Shown here: positions 8,368 through 19,731 of the stretch, one piece after another
How positions within the stretch are numbered: position 1 is the stretch's first letter
How the letters are laid out: the number at the start of each line of letters is the position of its first letter
From: Eutreptiella sp. 'Long Island Sound 2002'
Taxonomy: Eukaryota > Euglenozoa > Euglenophyceae > Eutreptiales > Eutreptiaceae
Reading direction: 5' to 3'
Assembly (NCBI GenBank): GCA_964036045.1
Contig: OZ038399.1
Span: 21,411,670-21,475,669 of the forward strand
DNA: 64,000 nucleotides
Notes under the pieces: generated by a model
What the model was told of the DNA's origin: nothing
Databases searched by the model: none
What the model saw: only the letters and a program-made list of their open reading frames with translations
Made by a program: the position numbers and the translations under genes

Positions 8368-9249
8368 GTTGCACAGGCACTTCCGCCGCGAGAAACGCCC
8401 CAAAACCTACGGAACCACGTCGGGGCGCCCACGTGGTGCGGCGCGAAACGCAAACGTAAGGCCGAGGTCGCAACGGCTGACCCAATCGACCCCGGCCAAT
8501 GGTTACAGGATGCGCGCAACGCGGGCGATAGTGAGGCAGTGGCATGGTTCGTCGCACGAGCAACTAACACAGGGCAAGACGACCACATAAAGAAACGTCA
8601 GCGCCTCAACGTTGACACACAGCAGTGGGAACAGTACAAGACGACCACAGACAGGCTGGCTTATGAACACGCTCAGCAAGCACGGGACATATACCACAAA
8701 GCTCACATAGAGGCGGTGGCGAGACAACACCTGCACACCCTACACATGGGCTACACCAACACACTGACGGCTAAAACAGACTACCACAGGCTCGTCACAA
8801 AACTAGTCGACGAACACAGACAAGCACAACGACTGCAGGACACACACGCACACCTATACCAAATACGTAGGCAATGGTACGAACAAGCGAAGGACGACAC
8901 AAGGATGTGGTACGCTGACGCAAAACTGCTGCTGATGGTCAACGACCGATACCGGAGGCTGAGCGCTGGCACCAACAAGCTACTTGACCTGCACCAACAA
9001 CAAGCGACCTACATGTGGCGGCAGCAGACACACCTGACTGCCATGGCACAGTACTACCAAGACGCCTGCAAACACAAGACAACACAATACTGGCAAACAA
9101 CCCGACCAGCCCGACAGACAATATACCTGATACGGAAGCGGCCGCGGGAGCATTGGGACCCCACCTTGTGGGAAGTCCCGTTGCAACCGCTACCGAAACG
9201 CCACAAAACGCACTGGGACCCAAATGAGTGGGAAGTACCAATGACATGA
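8368..9249 (+). CDS. C-terminal extension of LINE polyprotein, helical, ending in a tandem HWDP..WEVP motif
   Basis: Still in the RT frame, open from the second TAG to a TGA at 9247-9249 (293 codons; the first start-like codon is GTG 8539). The middle is long, polar and helix-rich (many Gln, His, Arg, Tyr), probably coiled coil. The end carries a twofold motif: HWDPTLWEVP and HWDPNEWEVP, 20 residues apart. I recognise no family. As it shares the frame and A/C-rich composition of the RT it is either the tail of the polyprotein reached by UAG read-through or a separately started ORF. Confidence 0.6.
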   Translation, partial: VAQALPPRETPQNLRNHVGAPTWCGAKRKRKAEVATADPIDPGQWLQDARNAGDSEAVAWFVARATNTGQDDHIKKRQRLNVDTQQWEQYKTTTDRLAYEHAQQARDIYHKAHIEAVARQHLHTLHMGYTNTLTAKTDYHRLVTKLVDEHRQAQRLQDTHAHLYQIRRQWYEQAKDDTRMWYADAKLLLMVNDRYRRLSAGTNKLLDLHQQQATYMWRQQTHLTAMAQYYQDACKHKTTQYWQTTRPARQTIYLIRKRPREHWDPTLWEVPLQPLPKRHKTHWDPNEWEVPMT

Positions 9250-9404
9250 CCACACCAACCTCAATGGGAAACCATGGGGGCACAGTCACGAGCTGCAGCC
9301 CGTATGCATACCCTGGCTTCGCCGAAATCTGTATCTTACTTCGAACTTGGTCCACTGTGGCCCTTGGCACTTATGAACTGGCCTTTTTGATCCAAAAAAA
9401 AAAA
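9250..9404 (+). other. LINE 3' UTR and A11 tail
   Basis: After the final TGA, 144 non-coding bases lead to an uninterrupted A11 run (9394-9404). The A/C-rich composition ends here. This marks the 3' terminus made by target-primed reverse transcription. Confidence 0.8.
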
Positions 9405-11189
9405 TAACCCCCCATTCTCCCAACTTGCTCAGGTGTTGACCAAGATCGCCCTTAAAGGAGCGAGGGTGGTACTGTGTACCCCAGTTTGCAACTTTCTTGA
9501 GCTGGGGCAGTTTGGGTCACCTAAGTCTAAGGGCGTTTCCAAGGGGTGTGCTTGGGGGCTCTTCGGGGGAACATAGTCTAAAAGTAGCGCGCAGTGCGCG
9601 TGCAGTGCAAAGATTCCCCCAAGAAGTAGCTGTGCAGGGCATGCGCATTGCACGTGTAGGGTTCATGCCTGTTTTGGCACTTGCCCCAACCCAAATGATG
9701 ATCTGTTTGTGTTCTTCTGTACTGCACACACTGAGGGATTGTAGGGCACTCCATTGTTGGATTGGGGGGCACTCATTCTCTCCACCCCTGCTACAAACTG
9801 CTGATGACCCAGAAACCCAGCCAGAGCACCAGGTGAGCATGCGCAGCAAGGATTCAAACAAATTTTCTCATCACATGCTACACTGGCTCCGCAATCATGC
9901 AAGCGACAACCTGCCAGCACATGATGCTTAGATGGTACTGCAGGAGATGAAGCTCCATATTGTGACACCTCAGCAGCTGGAACATAAAGCTCACTTGGTG
10001 ACTGAAAACTTTTGCCAAAGTCCAGCATAACCCAACAGATCAGGAGGTACCCCACCACCAGTGGAGGTCAGCATATGCAAACGAAGCGGCACCGTGCGGT
10101 GTTGCAAAAGCTGGGGCATTTCCGCAAAGGGGTGTCGTTGGCAGAGGGGGATTTTCAAGGAGTTTGCTGTGTAGCCCACCACCCCCTCTGAGGTGTCCTC
10201 AGTCAGCCCTGGGTTGGAAAAGATGCAAAAAAAAACCGCCACACTTTGTTGGTGATCGCCCTCGGACCTGGCTGTGGCTTTGTCCATGGTCCCCCCCCCC
10301 CCCCGTGTCCAACGAATGCCTTGTCCAACAAACACTTCCGTTCGGACCGTAATTTTTTGGGGCCTAATTAAGTAGGTACCGGGTTTAGGTACCAAATGAA
10401 TGAGGGACCGAATGGCGTTTCCAACAAACACACCTGTTTGGACCGTTATTTTTGACGATTTTATTGTTCACTGGACATGGGAGTGGGGGATACACCAAAT
10501 GTTCTGCAACAAAGGAGAAATTGAAGAGTTGGGAAGAGCCAGGAGGAGCCAGAAGGGGACCATGAGGGACCAGGAGGAGCAGGGAGCATGAGGAGGCGGG
10601 AGGAGACCAGGAAGAGGCAGAAACTGCATTGCCCAGCATTTTTTCATACTCTTTCTGCAGACCGGTCTGACAATGTCCATGCCACTGCTCTGCAGCCAGA
10701 CCAGCACCAACACTAGCTCTGCCCCTGCATGGGCTGCGGGGATCCTAGCTGGTGTCCTGGTTGTGGCTCTGGGAACCACTGTGTGGCCCCTGGCACAGTC
10801 CAATGTTGTCAGCTTTGCTGCTGTGCATCCCACACCCATGGCCACACGGGTTGCCACCACAGCCCCTGCTTTCTCGCGCGTGGCACGGGCCTCTGCCCCA
10901 GCACATGGTGTGCCATTTTGCCCCTGAAGCACATTCCTCGTTCTGCATGAGACAACGCGTGGGCAGGCACCCTTCACCACTTTGACCTGCAAATGCAGGT
11001 TCTGGGGGCGGCACCCACATGGCAGGCAGGCAGGCAGGCAGGCACCCCCCACGAAAAAAGGGCCTGATACAAGTTTTTGCTTTGCGCCGGCGTCCATTCG
11101 GCTTTGCTTGGTTTGCCTTTTCAGCCACACCCCCTCCTTTGATACATCGGAGGAGTCATGGGCTATGCCCGACAGAAAGAGGAGACTCA
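9405..11189. other. Intergenic, no recognised gene
   Basis: Open frames on both strands are short or of low complexity. A Cys/Gly/His-rich reading on the plus strand near 10,690-10,940 is compositionally odd but has no clear zinc-finger spacing. One CGCAGTGC-type repeat lies at about 9591-9612. Confidence 0.5.
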
Positions 11190-11502
11190 CCGGCAGTGAT
11201 GTACTAGAACGGCCGTACACCGTAGGAGAAGGGGGGGTACCTCCCCTGACCCCCCCCCCCCTACCTCCCTCCCCTTGGACCTCCTCCCCCCCTCCCTCCT
11301 CCTCTTGTAATGTTTGAGGCTGACAGCCAAAATTTTGCTTCGGCGCCTTCGGTGCCAAGAGGATTTACGCTTCAAAATTTCTTGGCCCCCCTTCGGCGGG
11401 GACCATAAGGGGACCGAAGGAGGAGGGGGGGTCCGGCCGAACCCCCCCCCCCCCTCCAGACCCCCTCCCCCCCTTCCCTCCCCCCCTTCTAATACTTCCC
11501 TG
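11190..11502. mobile_element. MITE-like element of family E (C/G-rich interior)
   Basis: The right end (11487-11502) is the exact reverse complement of a 16-base sequence, CAGGGAAGTATTAGAA, that also begins a copy at 40,925. The left end near 11,190 is a diverged match followed by GGCCGTACAC, which also recurs at 40,945. The interior holds long C- and G-rich tracts. Confidence 0.45.
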
Positions 11503-13943
11503 CTCAGCGGGTTCTGAGGGAGGGGAATGAGCTGACCCGTGACAGCACATGAATCAGCAGAATGAGGTGAATGAACTGAATGCGTGATGACCGAGTCGCC
11601 TGTGGGATGGGGCATCGGACGGTGGGGGGGGGGGGTCTACGGCGTTTCCAATTGTATGTGAACTCAGTGACAGGTTGACAGATTGATCCGGTGAGGCCTG
11701 CATGGCGATGGTTCCATACGTACCGCCGCGTCTTCACTGCATTTCGCTTTTTCAGTGGTCCATCCACTGGCATCTTTGCGTCCTTGTTGACAGAAAGGTA
11801 CCTATGGTCTTATAGGCCACTGACGAGCCACATTTCTTTCTGCGCTTTGTGCTGATCGCGTCTTGTGGTCACGCACCATAGCCCAGCATTCCTTCGGGGG
11901 GGGGGGAGTGGGCATAGTCCTTTTGTGTGACCTGTTGCATTTGTGGGGGGGAGTGCAGGCCGAAGGGGGAGAAGGGCGGCAGTGCAGTCTCTTGGGACGA
12001 CCGGAACACTGCTCACACACACAGGTTTCAGCTTGCGGCCTCCTTGGTGTGCAAGGGAGCCGGTGTTACGTCCAGTACAACTACAAGCACAGGGCAGGGG
12101 ATAGTGTGGGTCAGGGTTTTGAAAGGGGTCGTGTCCAAAACTGTAGACTGCATGTTAGTCACTGATTATCAGATATGGCGGTGAGCTTAGTGGTTTGTCC
12201 CTTGGCTGTAAACAGGTATATCCTCAACCTTGCCCAAGGGTGTGTCCCTTCAGAGACTCATGTACACAGGTTTCGCCCATCGTGCCCAAGGGTTGGGGAT
12301 CAGACTGCATGTATCATGCATCAAATGCGGTGTGAGTACCTGTGCCGCTCCATCTTCTATGCCATGGTGAGTGGGTCGTGCCTGCCTCCTGGGCTAGCCC
12401 CCCCCCCCCCCCCTTGCAATCTCCCTCCCCTTGCAATCCCCCCCCCCCCCCCGGGAGACTGTCACTTGCCCTAAAAAGCATGGGAAATACTAGGCGCCGA
12501 AGAAAATTTTCCTTAGGTTTTACAAGAATTCGGGGGGGGGGGATGTCATTTGGTGACCCCCCCCCCCCCCCCGCGCGACCGTCGTGCACTAGAGGAGGAG
12601 ATTGCAAGGGGGGGGGACGGGGTAGGAAATAGGGAGTGCCTGACCTCAAAGAGTGCCCGCCCCCCCAGGATTTCATCCCCCCCTCCCTCCCCCAGTTACA
12701 AGCTCAGCCTGCAGGCTTCCGAATTTAGGGCTACCAAGGAAATAGGGCGAGGATACATGCTGACGTGTGAGCATTGTCCATGGCAATGCTGCCCTGTATC
12801 ATGCCCTCCTCCTCCTTCGTCCAGCCCCCCCTCCCCCTAGTCCCGGAGGGAGGAACTGTGGGAACGCTGTGCACGCAGTGCGAAGTTTTGGATGTCGGCA
12901 AATACTCGCACCCTGGCTACCTTTTGGTGGTCAAACATTGATCCTGTGCCCTTGGTTTCCTATAAAGGAAAAGGGCTTCCATAAATAGTCAAATATTTTG
13001 GATTGTTCATTTTTCTGAAATGGATTCCGAGGAAATAATACGGTCACCACCAACCGTATTACTTGGCTGAGTATGCCAGCCTCTGTGCGCGCAGTATGCA
13101 CACAGTGCCCCTGCAGTGCAAGAACTTCCCCTGTCACCGGCTAGTTCCAAAAGAAACACACCAGTGCCATATTGCACAGGACCACAACTGTGGGGGTGGG
13201 TCAGGGGTCCCCCCTTCAGTGTGGGGGACCTCATAAACCCCAAACCCCTTGAGAGCTTGAGGCCACAGGCCCCTGCTCCCACCCCAACCCGTCATCAAAC
13301 GGCACTGTGGATTAGGGATGCACCCCGCAAGGGTTTTGTTGACTGGAGTGTGTACAGAGGTAGCGGAATGCCATGATCCAGAGGTGGTGCAACACTACGG
13401 TCCCCCGGATACACGCAACCTACGTCATTTGTGATGCCACGCCGTCTAGAAGACTCGCATTTGGTTCGTTTGAGGACGCTTCGCCGCTGCATCGGGCAGC
13501 GTACTGCGCCATGTGTGACGTGCCCGATCGACGTGAGGAGAAGTGCCCCATCCCGACACCAACGCTGGGCCTGAAAATTCCTCTCCGGGGGGGGGGGGGG
13601 GGGCTTGGAGAAATGGGCTTCCGTGCCGGGCCCTTTGTATTGCGAAAGAACAGATGTTGGCACCAGAACACAAATTTTGGCTCAAAAAGTTTTTTTTCAC
13701 CAATCCCCCCCCCACATATGTGTAGTCAAAATAATCAGCGCGATGTGGGGATCATTTTGAGCCATGACTGTTGGGCTCGACCCCCCCCCCCCTGGCACAG
13801 CAGGTAGGGCACCCCGCCCCGAACCCCCCCCCCTCCCGGCACGGCGGCCAAGGAGGGGGGGGTGGGGTTAGGCAAATGGGCTTCCGTGCCACTGCCCCCC
13901 CGCAGAGCAATTTTCTTCCCGCCCTGCCCTCTGTCATCCCTAG
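11503..13943. other. Repeat-rich intergenic region, no recognised gene
   Basis: Contains many runs of 9-18 C or G, and two CGCAGTGC-type repeats (about 12,867-12,900 and 13,084-13,120). Open frames are short and shaped by the homopolymers. No conserved motif seen. Confidence 0.5.
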
Positions 13944-14922
13944 GCCTTCAACCATCTGATGCTGCGACTGTGGAGCAGTTGAGTGAGGAGAGCCGTTTGC
14001 CGCAGGCTGCAGTCGCCGCTACTACCGCGCCCCGGCCATTCCAGCTGCCATCCTGGTTTTATGCTGCCCTGGGGCTCTTGTCGTGGGTGGGGGCCATCGT
14101 GGCATACCGCAAGCACCAGAGCCAAGCAGTGGCGACCGGAGCCTCTGTCCCACCTCTTGCGATGTTGGCCACTGCCGGCCAATCTGAAGGTAGCCTCGTG
14201 GGAGGCGCTGGAGTGCCGTGCTCACTGTGGGGGAGTATCAGCGCGCCGGGCGCACACCGGGCATCGTTGTTTGACCATTCCCCGCCCGGGCCTGTTTTTG
14301 CCTCCCCTCACCAAACAATCTTGAGTACCTTCGCGCCGTGTTTACCCCCCCTGCCCCTTGCACAGCACATCCAATGGATGCACCAGACCCCCCAGCCCAG
14401 CACTCAACAAGCAGACGTCTGCTGACGCTGCCCAGAGTGCCCATGACCACAGGCGCCATACAGTACCTCCTGGAGATGGGATTCCTGACCCCGGACACTG
14501 CGTCACGCATGCCAACTCACCCGGTACGGGCACTCACGCCGACCGCACCCAAGGGTACCCCTGTGGTTGGGGAATGCAAAACGGTGCCCCCAGGGATAGC
14601 ACGGCTCATCCGGCAAATGCGACCGTCGCCCAAGGCCCCGACAATTGGGGTGGCACAGGTGCGCGAATCAGGTATCGCATCGGCAACGAGATCAGTGCCC
14701 GGGAGCTCTGTCGAGCCGCCCCAACCAGAGCCGGCTCCGCAGTCGGTGCAAGCTGCCGCAATCGGTCGCTACGATGATGGTCTGGGTGCCCGGAGGGGGG
14801 CGCTTCTGCGCGTTTTACTGTTTTTGTGTTTTGTTTTCCGGGAGGGTGGGGTTAGTGAGGCGGGGGCGGAGGGGGGTGAGCAGGGCCACTCTCCCTCCTC
14901 ACCAAGGTCACGGTGCTTGTAG
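13944..14922 (+). CDS. Spliced gene fragment with one membrane span (two visible exons)
   Basis: Exon A 13,944-14,189 follows a CTAG acceptor and ends at a GTAGCC donor; exon B 14,366-14,922 follows a TTGCACAG acceptor. Both junctions are phase 1, so the reading frame joins cleanly across a 176-base intron, and the frame ends at TAG 14,920. Exon A encodes a Ser/Ala-rich stretch and one clear transmembrane helix (SWFYAALGLLSWVGAIVAY). Exon B encodes a stretch resembling a small helical motif (IQYLLEMGF), then GIARLIRQM and a Pro-rich tail. The last 40 codons are of low complexity and the true end may be earlier. Upstream exons must exist since exon A starts in phase 1. No family recognised. 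Confidence 0.45.
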
Positions 14923-15299
14923 CCGCCCACACCCCCTACCGGAGGGGGGGGGGGCTTTTGACAATAAAGAGACCTCTTTGGCACGGCCCACACCAAAGAG
15001 GGTGCCCCACAGGGTGCCCAAGCTTGTGAAGCCGTTTTGACCGTTTCACGTTTCGCGTTTCGTGTGGAGAAGTGGGGGCCCAGGGCGCGTCACAGGCCAC
15101 ACCGCCGGCAAACTCCTCCTGGAAGTTTATGCCGCGGGGTTGAATGTAGGCCTTTAAAACCAGAGAACGATGCTGAGTGTGTACTTCAAACAAAGCACTT
15201 GGACTTGGACTTCACTCATCCTTCGGTGTACTGTGTACACCGTGCCACACTGTGGCGGGCCTCCGTCTTGCCAGGCTCTGTGCCGCCTTTGTTCTGGTA

Positions 15300-15650
15300 A
15301 TGGGTACCCTTCCTGCCTCCACTGTGCCATGCCCGGCCCGTTTGGCGCTGCCCCCAGTCGTCTCCACTGTGTCTGCAGACGACAATGCCGTGCGTCAGCC
15401 AGCCCCTGTGTCCCGCCGCAACCTCATGGGCGTGGTGACTGCCGCCGCTGCGGGCACCGCCGCATTGTCTCAGCCATCGCCAGCACGGGCCTTCGGCATT
15501 GGCTTCCCGGGGTACGATCTCAATGTCGAGGCCCGCTCCCGCGCGTCCAAGCGCAACAACAACGAGCTCGAGGAGGCGCGCCGCCGGCAAATTGAGGCCC
15601 GCAAGAAGAAGCTCGCGGAAGAGGCCGCTGTAGCCGGGGGACAGGAATGA
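15300..15650 (+). CDS. Small thylakoid-lumen protein with Tat-type targeting peptide
   Basis: ATG 15,300 to TGA 15,648-15,650, 116 residues. The N-terminus is a bipartite plastid targeting sequence: an uncharged Ser/Ala/Pro-rich part, then twin arginine SRRNLMG (Arg-Arg at 15,414-15,419), an alanine-rich hydrophobic core and a lumen peptidase site ARA before Phe (15,492). The mature part is only 52 residues: GIGFPGYDL followed by a highly charged helix with EEARRRQIEARKKK. This indicates import into the plastid and Tat-dependent transfer into the thylakoid lumen, probably as a small photosystem-associated subunit, though I cannot name it. The open frame extends upstream to 15,177 and two good acceptors lie within it (after 15,357 and 15,377), so an upstream exon may replace the first residues. 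Confidence 0.6.
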   Translation: MGTLPASTVPCPARLALPPVVSTVSADDNAVRQPAPVSRRNLMGVVTAAAAGTAALSQPSPARAFGIGFPGYDLNVEARSRASKRNNNELEEARRRQIEARKKKLAEEAAVAGGQE

Positions 15651-18261
15651 GCTCCCCCTGATCCGAGCGGTGGTCGGAGGGCGGCGCCGGGGTATGGGGG
15701 GTAGAGTTCGTGGCTGTGGGCCGTTGTTGACCCGGTGCAATTCTCCCCAGCCATGCCACCGCATCTCGGCATTGTCTTCCGGAGACGCCCGCGACCGCCA
15801 CTTCACGCCTCATGGGGTTGCGCTGTGTGAGTGGAGTTGGCGGTTGAGGCTTGCACCCACGGTTATTAATGGTCAACCGCCGTCGGTTTGGCCGGTAACC
15901 GACAGCTGTTGGTGAGCAGTTGCGGACCGGGGCCCTTCCAGGCGTACTGGAGGCCGACAGCGCTAAGGACGGCTCTCTTCAAGTTCATGATCAGCAAATG
16001 GTCTTTGCCGGAACGGGAATGTGGGGGGAAATGGGGCTCAGCCTGCCGTCGCTATCTTATATATTTCCGGGGGCTAAACGTAGCCGGCGTTCTGCGCCAG
16101 GGAGCACCTGCTCGCAAAGCTTCGCGCTGTGTGCCGCGGCGGCAACGTGTGGGGCCCTGGCTCCTCCGCAAGCCGCTCCGGCACCATCGAATTTGCGCTT
16201 GAGACGGAGTGCAGTGCGATACGGACCAGTGCACTCGTCATCACGGCACCTTCTTGAGGGAGTTGTACGTTTCGGTGCGAACTCCACACCGCTTTCTTGG
16301 TGTGCTTAACCCATATGCCGCCCGTTTCCTCGGTGGAAGCCGAGGCAGTCAGCACGTTGGACTGGTTGTGTGGCGGCACGCGTGCAAAGCGACGTGGGAG
16401 TTGACATTGGTGACGAGCTGCCGTGTTGCGATTTGTCTCGCTTGCTCTGGCGGTGCCCTGGCTGTGGTGCCCGCGCCTCTGTTGTTGGAGTGGGCGGGGC
16501 TCGTCAGCAGAACCCACCCAAGTTTCTCGAAGTATGACAATAGTTGTGGGGGAGGGCTGCTTGCAGAGGAACGTGGGGATTTCCGCGGCGCTTGCACATG
16601 CCAACTACCGGGTGCTTGTGCAAGGAGCCGCAGGACACGGTAGGTGAGGGTGCAGGGGGCAGTACCAAACAGTTCTGAGCATGGCGCAGTGGACGCAGGA
16701 AGGGCAACCACCACCAGAAGAAAGGACCACCAGTCCAAAGGATGACACGCAGGGAGCGAGGGAGGGGGTTTGTGGGATGAGTGGATGGGGGGCTCGTTTG
16801 CACTCAGCTAGCTGTGAGAGACAGCAGCCTTTGGGGTTTTGGTGCACAGTGTCTTGGACAAAATGCGAAAAAGTCCTCCGTTGTTCTTTCAGAGACACAA
16901 CTCACGTTAACCTGATTGTTAGACCAAGGGCCGCTGTGAGCTCAGCATTACGCCCCCTTTGCGGTTTGTAGGGCATCCACTCGTCCCGGGACCCACCTAT
17001 TCCAGGCAACACCAGAGGGTGTGTTCCTATGGGGGCGCCCTCAGCGCAGTGCGTGCAACGTGCAACGGTTTTGCCATTGGGGCAGCGTGAGCGCCCATCA
17101 CTTGAGTGCGTTGTTGGACAAAGTCCTAATCATCCACGGCATGTGGCCACCTTGGCACTGTAGCGCTTGGAAACGAATGTCCTGCGGGCGTTGCGGGGTG
17201 CCTCCTGGCTGCCATGGGCAAAAGAGATTGTGTTTGCCCTTCTGATGCTGGGACACTACACCTCGCCTGTCATGCGTACTCAGTATGACCACCTTGTATT
17301 GGCTGGTCGGCGCCGAGCTTTTGAGGTTTCGGAACGCTCGCCCCGTGTTTCTGTCCATCGATTTGTGGAGCTCGTTGGGAGCATGTGCAGTGCAAGGCCA
17401 CCACCTCCCTCTACCCCTATGGAGTTATTGGGCCCTTCAGTATTTCCATGCTACACACATTGTTCCCTCGACCTTGCCTACGGTGCCTGTCATTTCTTAC
17501 GCATTCATGTGCCGATTTATTATTGTCCCCAACGTTCCAATTGTGAAAGTGATCGTTCTGTCTACATGACAACAGCGGGAACCACAGGGTAGGTTAAGCA
17601 TCGCAATAGCTAGGCACCACGCAATAGCTAGGCACCAACCACCCAATATACACTGAAATTGTAACATGCTTGCCACATGCATGTGGCGTAGTCTGCAGTA
17701 TGGCAATAGTCTCGCGTCTTGGTAAACCTGGCAATCTAGACTGGACACATAAATTGCGCAACCCATGAGGAACATGTGAGGTGCAAGACCTCCACTTAAA
17801 ACTACCCTGATGGCACCTTTCGCAACTTTGATATTTCCATGCTACACACATTAGTCCCTGGTCCTTGTCTACAGTAGCCCTTTCTACCCTTTCTTGGGCC
17901 CAATACCAAACCGCATCAAACTAAATATTTTCTAAGGGAATGCCATGCACGCAGTGCGCACGCAGTGCGCACGCAGTGCAAAGTTTTGGATGTCGGCCAA
18001 TACTCGAACCCTAGTTTTGGCCCCTTTTGACAAGTTTTTGGTTCCATACAAGGGTTTTTTGGCCTCCCAGGCATTTAGGACGTGGCATATTTGAATTGTC
18101 AACCATTTCCTAGATTCTTGTCCATTTTGGAATGTAAATTGTGTAAATGCCCCTTCCCTGTGGCAGAGTCTGCTGGGGCTGTGTAGCCAATTCGCCGAGA
18201 CCGCCACCTGAAGATCCGTGCATACTTGAGGGCAAGACAAGGGCGACATTTCCAAAAATCA
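15651..18261. other. No confident gene
   Basis: Several plus-strand frames of 130-145 codons (15,920-16,309; 16,209-16,643; 17,167-17,592) look weakly protein-like but show no motif and no convincing splice joins. An AACCGCC-type repeat occurs near 15,840-15,915 and a CGCAGTGC-type repeat at 17,942-17,995. Confidence 0.4.
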
Positions 18262-18552
18262 TTGGGCCCCAACCGTCCGGTGCTATTGAGGAAACCGGGA
18301 CAATCTTTGAATCCACGCTTTGTTGCGTGGTGCATCATGGTGACCCCCGGCGTAGGTTTTGAGTTTTGATTTTGTTCCCTTTGTCGGGGACCCCCGAGAA
18401 TGCAGGGGTGACGTAGCATTTCCGCCCTCTTTTGGGCCCCAACCGTCCGGTGCTATTGAGGAAACCGGGACAATCTTTGAATCCACGCTTTGTTGTGTGG
18501 TGCATCATGGTGACCCCTGGCGTAGGTTTTGAGTTTTGATTTTGTTCCCTCT
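18262..18552. repeat. Tandem direct duplication, 170-bp period
   Basis: The segments 18,262-18,382 and 18,432-18,552 are nearly identical over about 120 bases (both begin TTGGGCCCCAACCGTCCGG), differing by a few C/T changes, and are spaced by exactly 170. A diverged piece of the flanking unit (CAATTCGCCGA...) precedes each copy. They lie just upstream of the DDE transposase. Confidence 0.8.
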
Positions 18553-18676
18553 GTTGCTATGTTGCTATGTTCAATTCGCCGATACCGGCATCTGAAGATC
18601 CCTGCCTCGAGCTTTCATACCCCGGCTCGACAACTGTGCTTATCAATCTCGTTCCGATTGTTCGGATAACGTGTTT

Positions 18677-19468
18677 ATGGAAAACGTTTCCCGTGTTCGA
18701 ACCTTGTTGAATTCTGTGGTGGATGAGATATGGTGGGAGGAGAGACTTTCACCGTACAACCATAATCCCCACTTCCCGTACTTCGTAACTCATTTTACCG
18801 ACAGCATGCCCATATGCTCGGTGGGTGGGGAGTTGTCGGATGTGCTATTTAATCCCAAGTACGCAGGCCACATTTACAAGGTAACCGTGGCGGTGGACAA
18901 TCTCGGGAATATAGTATGGATTTGTGACCTTATGCCCGGAACCTCCGCCGATGTTATGATTTGGGATCAACGTGGTCCTTCGCGAACACATGGACAGTTT
19001 TTCGATTTCGAAATTGGTGCGCATGACGGCGCCTATAAGGGCCGCTTGCACACCGCTGTACCTTATATTGGTCGGAAAACTTTGACTGACGACCAACAAG
19101 AGTATAATGATGTCCATGGCTTCTATCGTGCAAGGGTGGAGCACCTCTTTGCACGGTTGTGGCAGTGGAGGATTGTCCGCAATGTCTGGACACGCTCTGC
19201 AACGGAGCTGCACGGCCATGTGCGTATTTTGCTCCACCTTACTCAGTTTTGCATTCGCAGACAGACTAGGTATCAACCGTATGGACCTTGGCCTCATGTG
19301 CCAGAGTCTGTATGGGCACAGGAGGAGGCAACCGTTGTAGAGGAAGAAAATGATGACGGTGTTTGTTGCCAATTGTGTGGCCACCGTCCCGGTGATATAT
19401 CCGAGTGTGGCACTTGCCACTTGAACATGTGTGCATCTTGCATGCCTTTGCATAGTTGTACTTTATAA
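18677..19468 (+). CDS. DDE-superfamily transposase (Harbinger/IS5-like) with C-terminal zinc module
   Basis: ATG 18,677 (frame open from 18,596) to TAA 19,466-19,468, 263 residues. The catalytic core fits DDE_Tnp_4-type transposases: a first Asp in FTDSMPI (18,800), a second in PGTSADVMIWD (18,950), a DGAYKG block (Asp 19,025) and the terminal YRARVEHLFARLWQW helix with Glu at 19,139. The last 40 residues form a Cys-rich module (CQLCGH ... CGTC ... CASC ... HSC) that resembles a treble-clef zinc finger. At 263 residues the protein lacks the N-terminal DNA-binding region usual for autonomous Harbinger transposases, so it is truncated, spliced to an upstream exon, or host-adapted. No matching terminal inverted repeats were found next to it. 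Confidence 0.75.
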   Translation: MENVSRVRTLLNSVVDEIWWEERLSPYNHNPHFPYFVTHFTDSMPICSVGGELSDVLFNPKYAGHIYKVTVAVDNLGNIVWICDLMPGTSADVMIWDQRGPSRTHGQFFDFEIGAHDGAYKGRLHTAVPYIGRKTLTDDQQEYNDVHGFYRARVEHLFARLWQWRIVRNVWTRSATELHGHVRILLHLTQFCIRRQTRYQPYGPWPHVPESVWAQEEATVVEEENDDGVCCQLCGHRPGDISECGTCHLNMCASCMPLHSCTL

Positions 19469-19596
19469 GGCTGATTTCCTTGTTCTAAGGACACCGGATT
19501 ACCAAGCTGCAGGCAGTTTTGTTGTTCTGATTTGGGCTTTGCTGCTTCGCCGTGCTATTGGACAGATGAGTGGTATTCTTGGGTGAGTATCCTAGC

Positions 19597-19640
19597 CTCT
19601 GCGTGCGCACTATGCACGCAGTGCGCACGCAGTGCAAACA
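19597..19640. repeat. CGCAGTGC-type short repeat
   Basis: Tandem CACGCAGTG units; other copies at 9591, 12,867, 13,084, 17,942, 57,861 and 58,556. Confidence 0.6.
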
Positions 19641-19731
19641 CTTAGCCTAACAACATGTTCCCCACCCTCAAAATAGGGGAGGGAATCCCTGTTTGCCTCC
19701 CGAACCCCACTCGGTAGGTGGGGGGGGGGGG

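Larger units (their letters stand above)
1..9404 (+). mobile_element. Non-LTR (LINE) retrotransposon with 2A peptides, RING, AP endonuclease, RT and RNase H; 5' end outside window
   Basis: A single element fills the first 9.4 kb. It carries, in order, two 2A-like motifs, a RING finger, a third 2A-like motif, a 0.9-kb-codon ORF1 protein, an AP-type endonuclease, a reverse transcriptase, an RNase H domain and a C-terminal extension, and ends in an A11 tail at 9394-9404. The coding strand is strikingly rich in A and C and poor in T, unlike the DNA right of 9404. The order endonuclease-RT-RNase H at the 3' end places it among APE-type LINEs; the clade is not assignable by eye. The copy has several frame changes (near 167-172, 1021-1029, about 1300, 4101-4110, 5629-5637) and two in-frame UAG codons (8029, 8365), so it is either a recently decayed copy, contains homopolymer sequencing errors, or uses recoding. 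Most reading frames remain long and open, which argues for recent activity. Confidence 0.93.

Noticed and set aside
10468-11358. Minus-strand 296-codon frame and Cys-rich plus-strand frame near 10.7 kb
   Set aside because: No regular zinc-ligand spacing; ends in homopolymer-derived Gly/Glu/Arg tracts.
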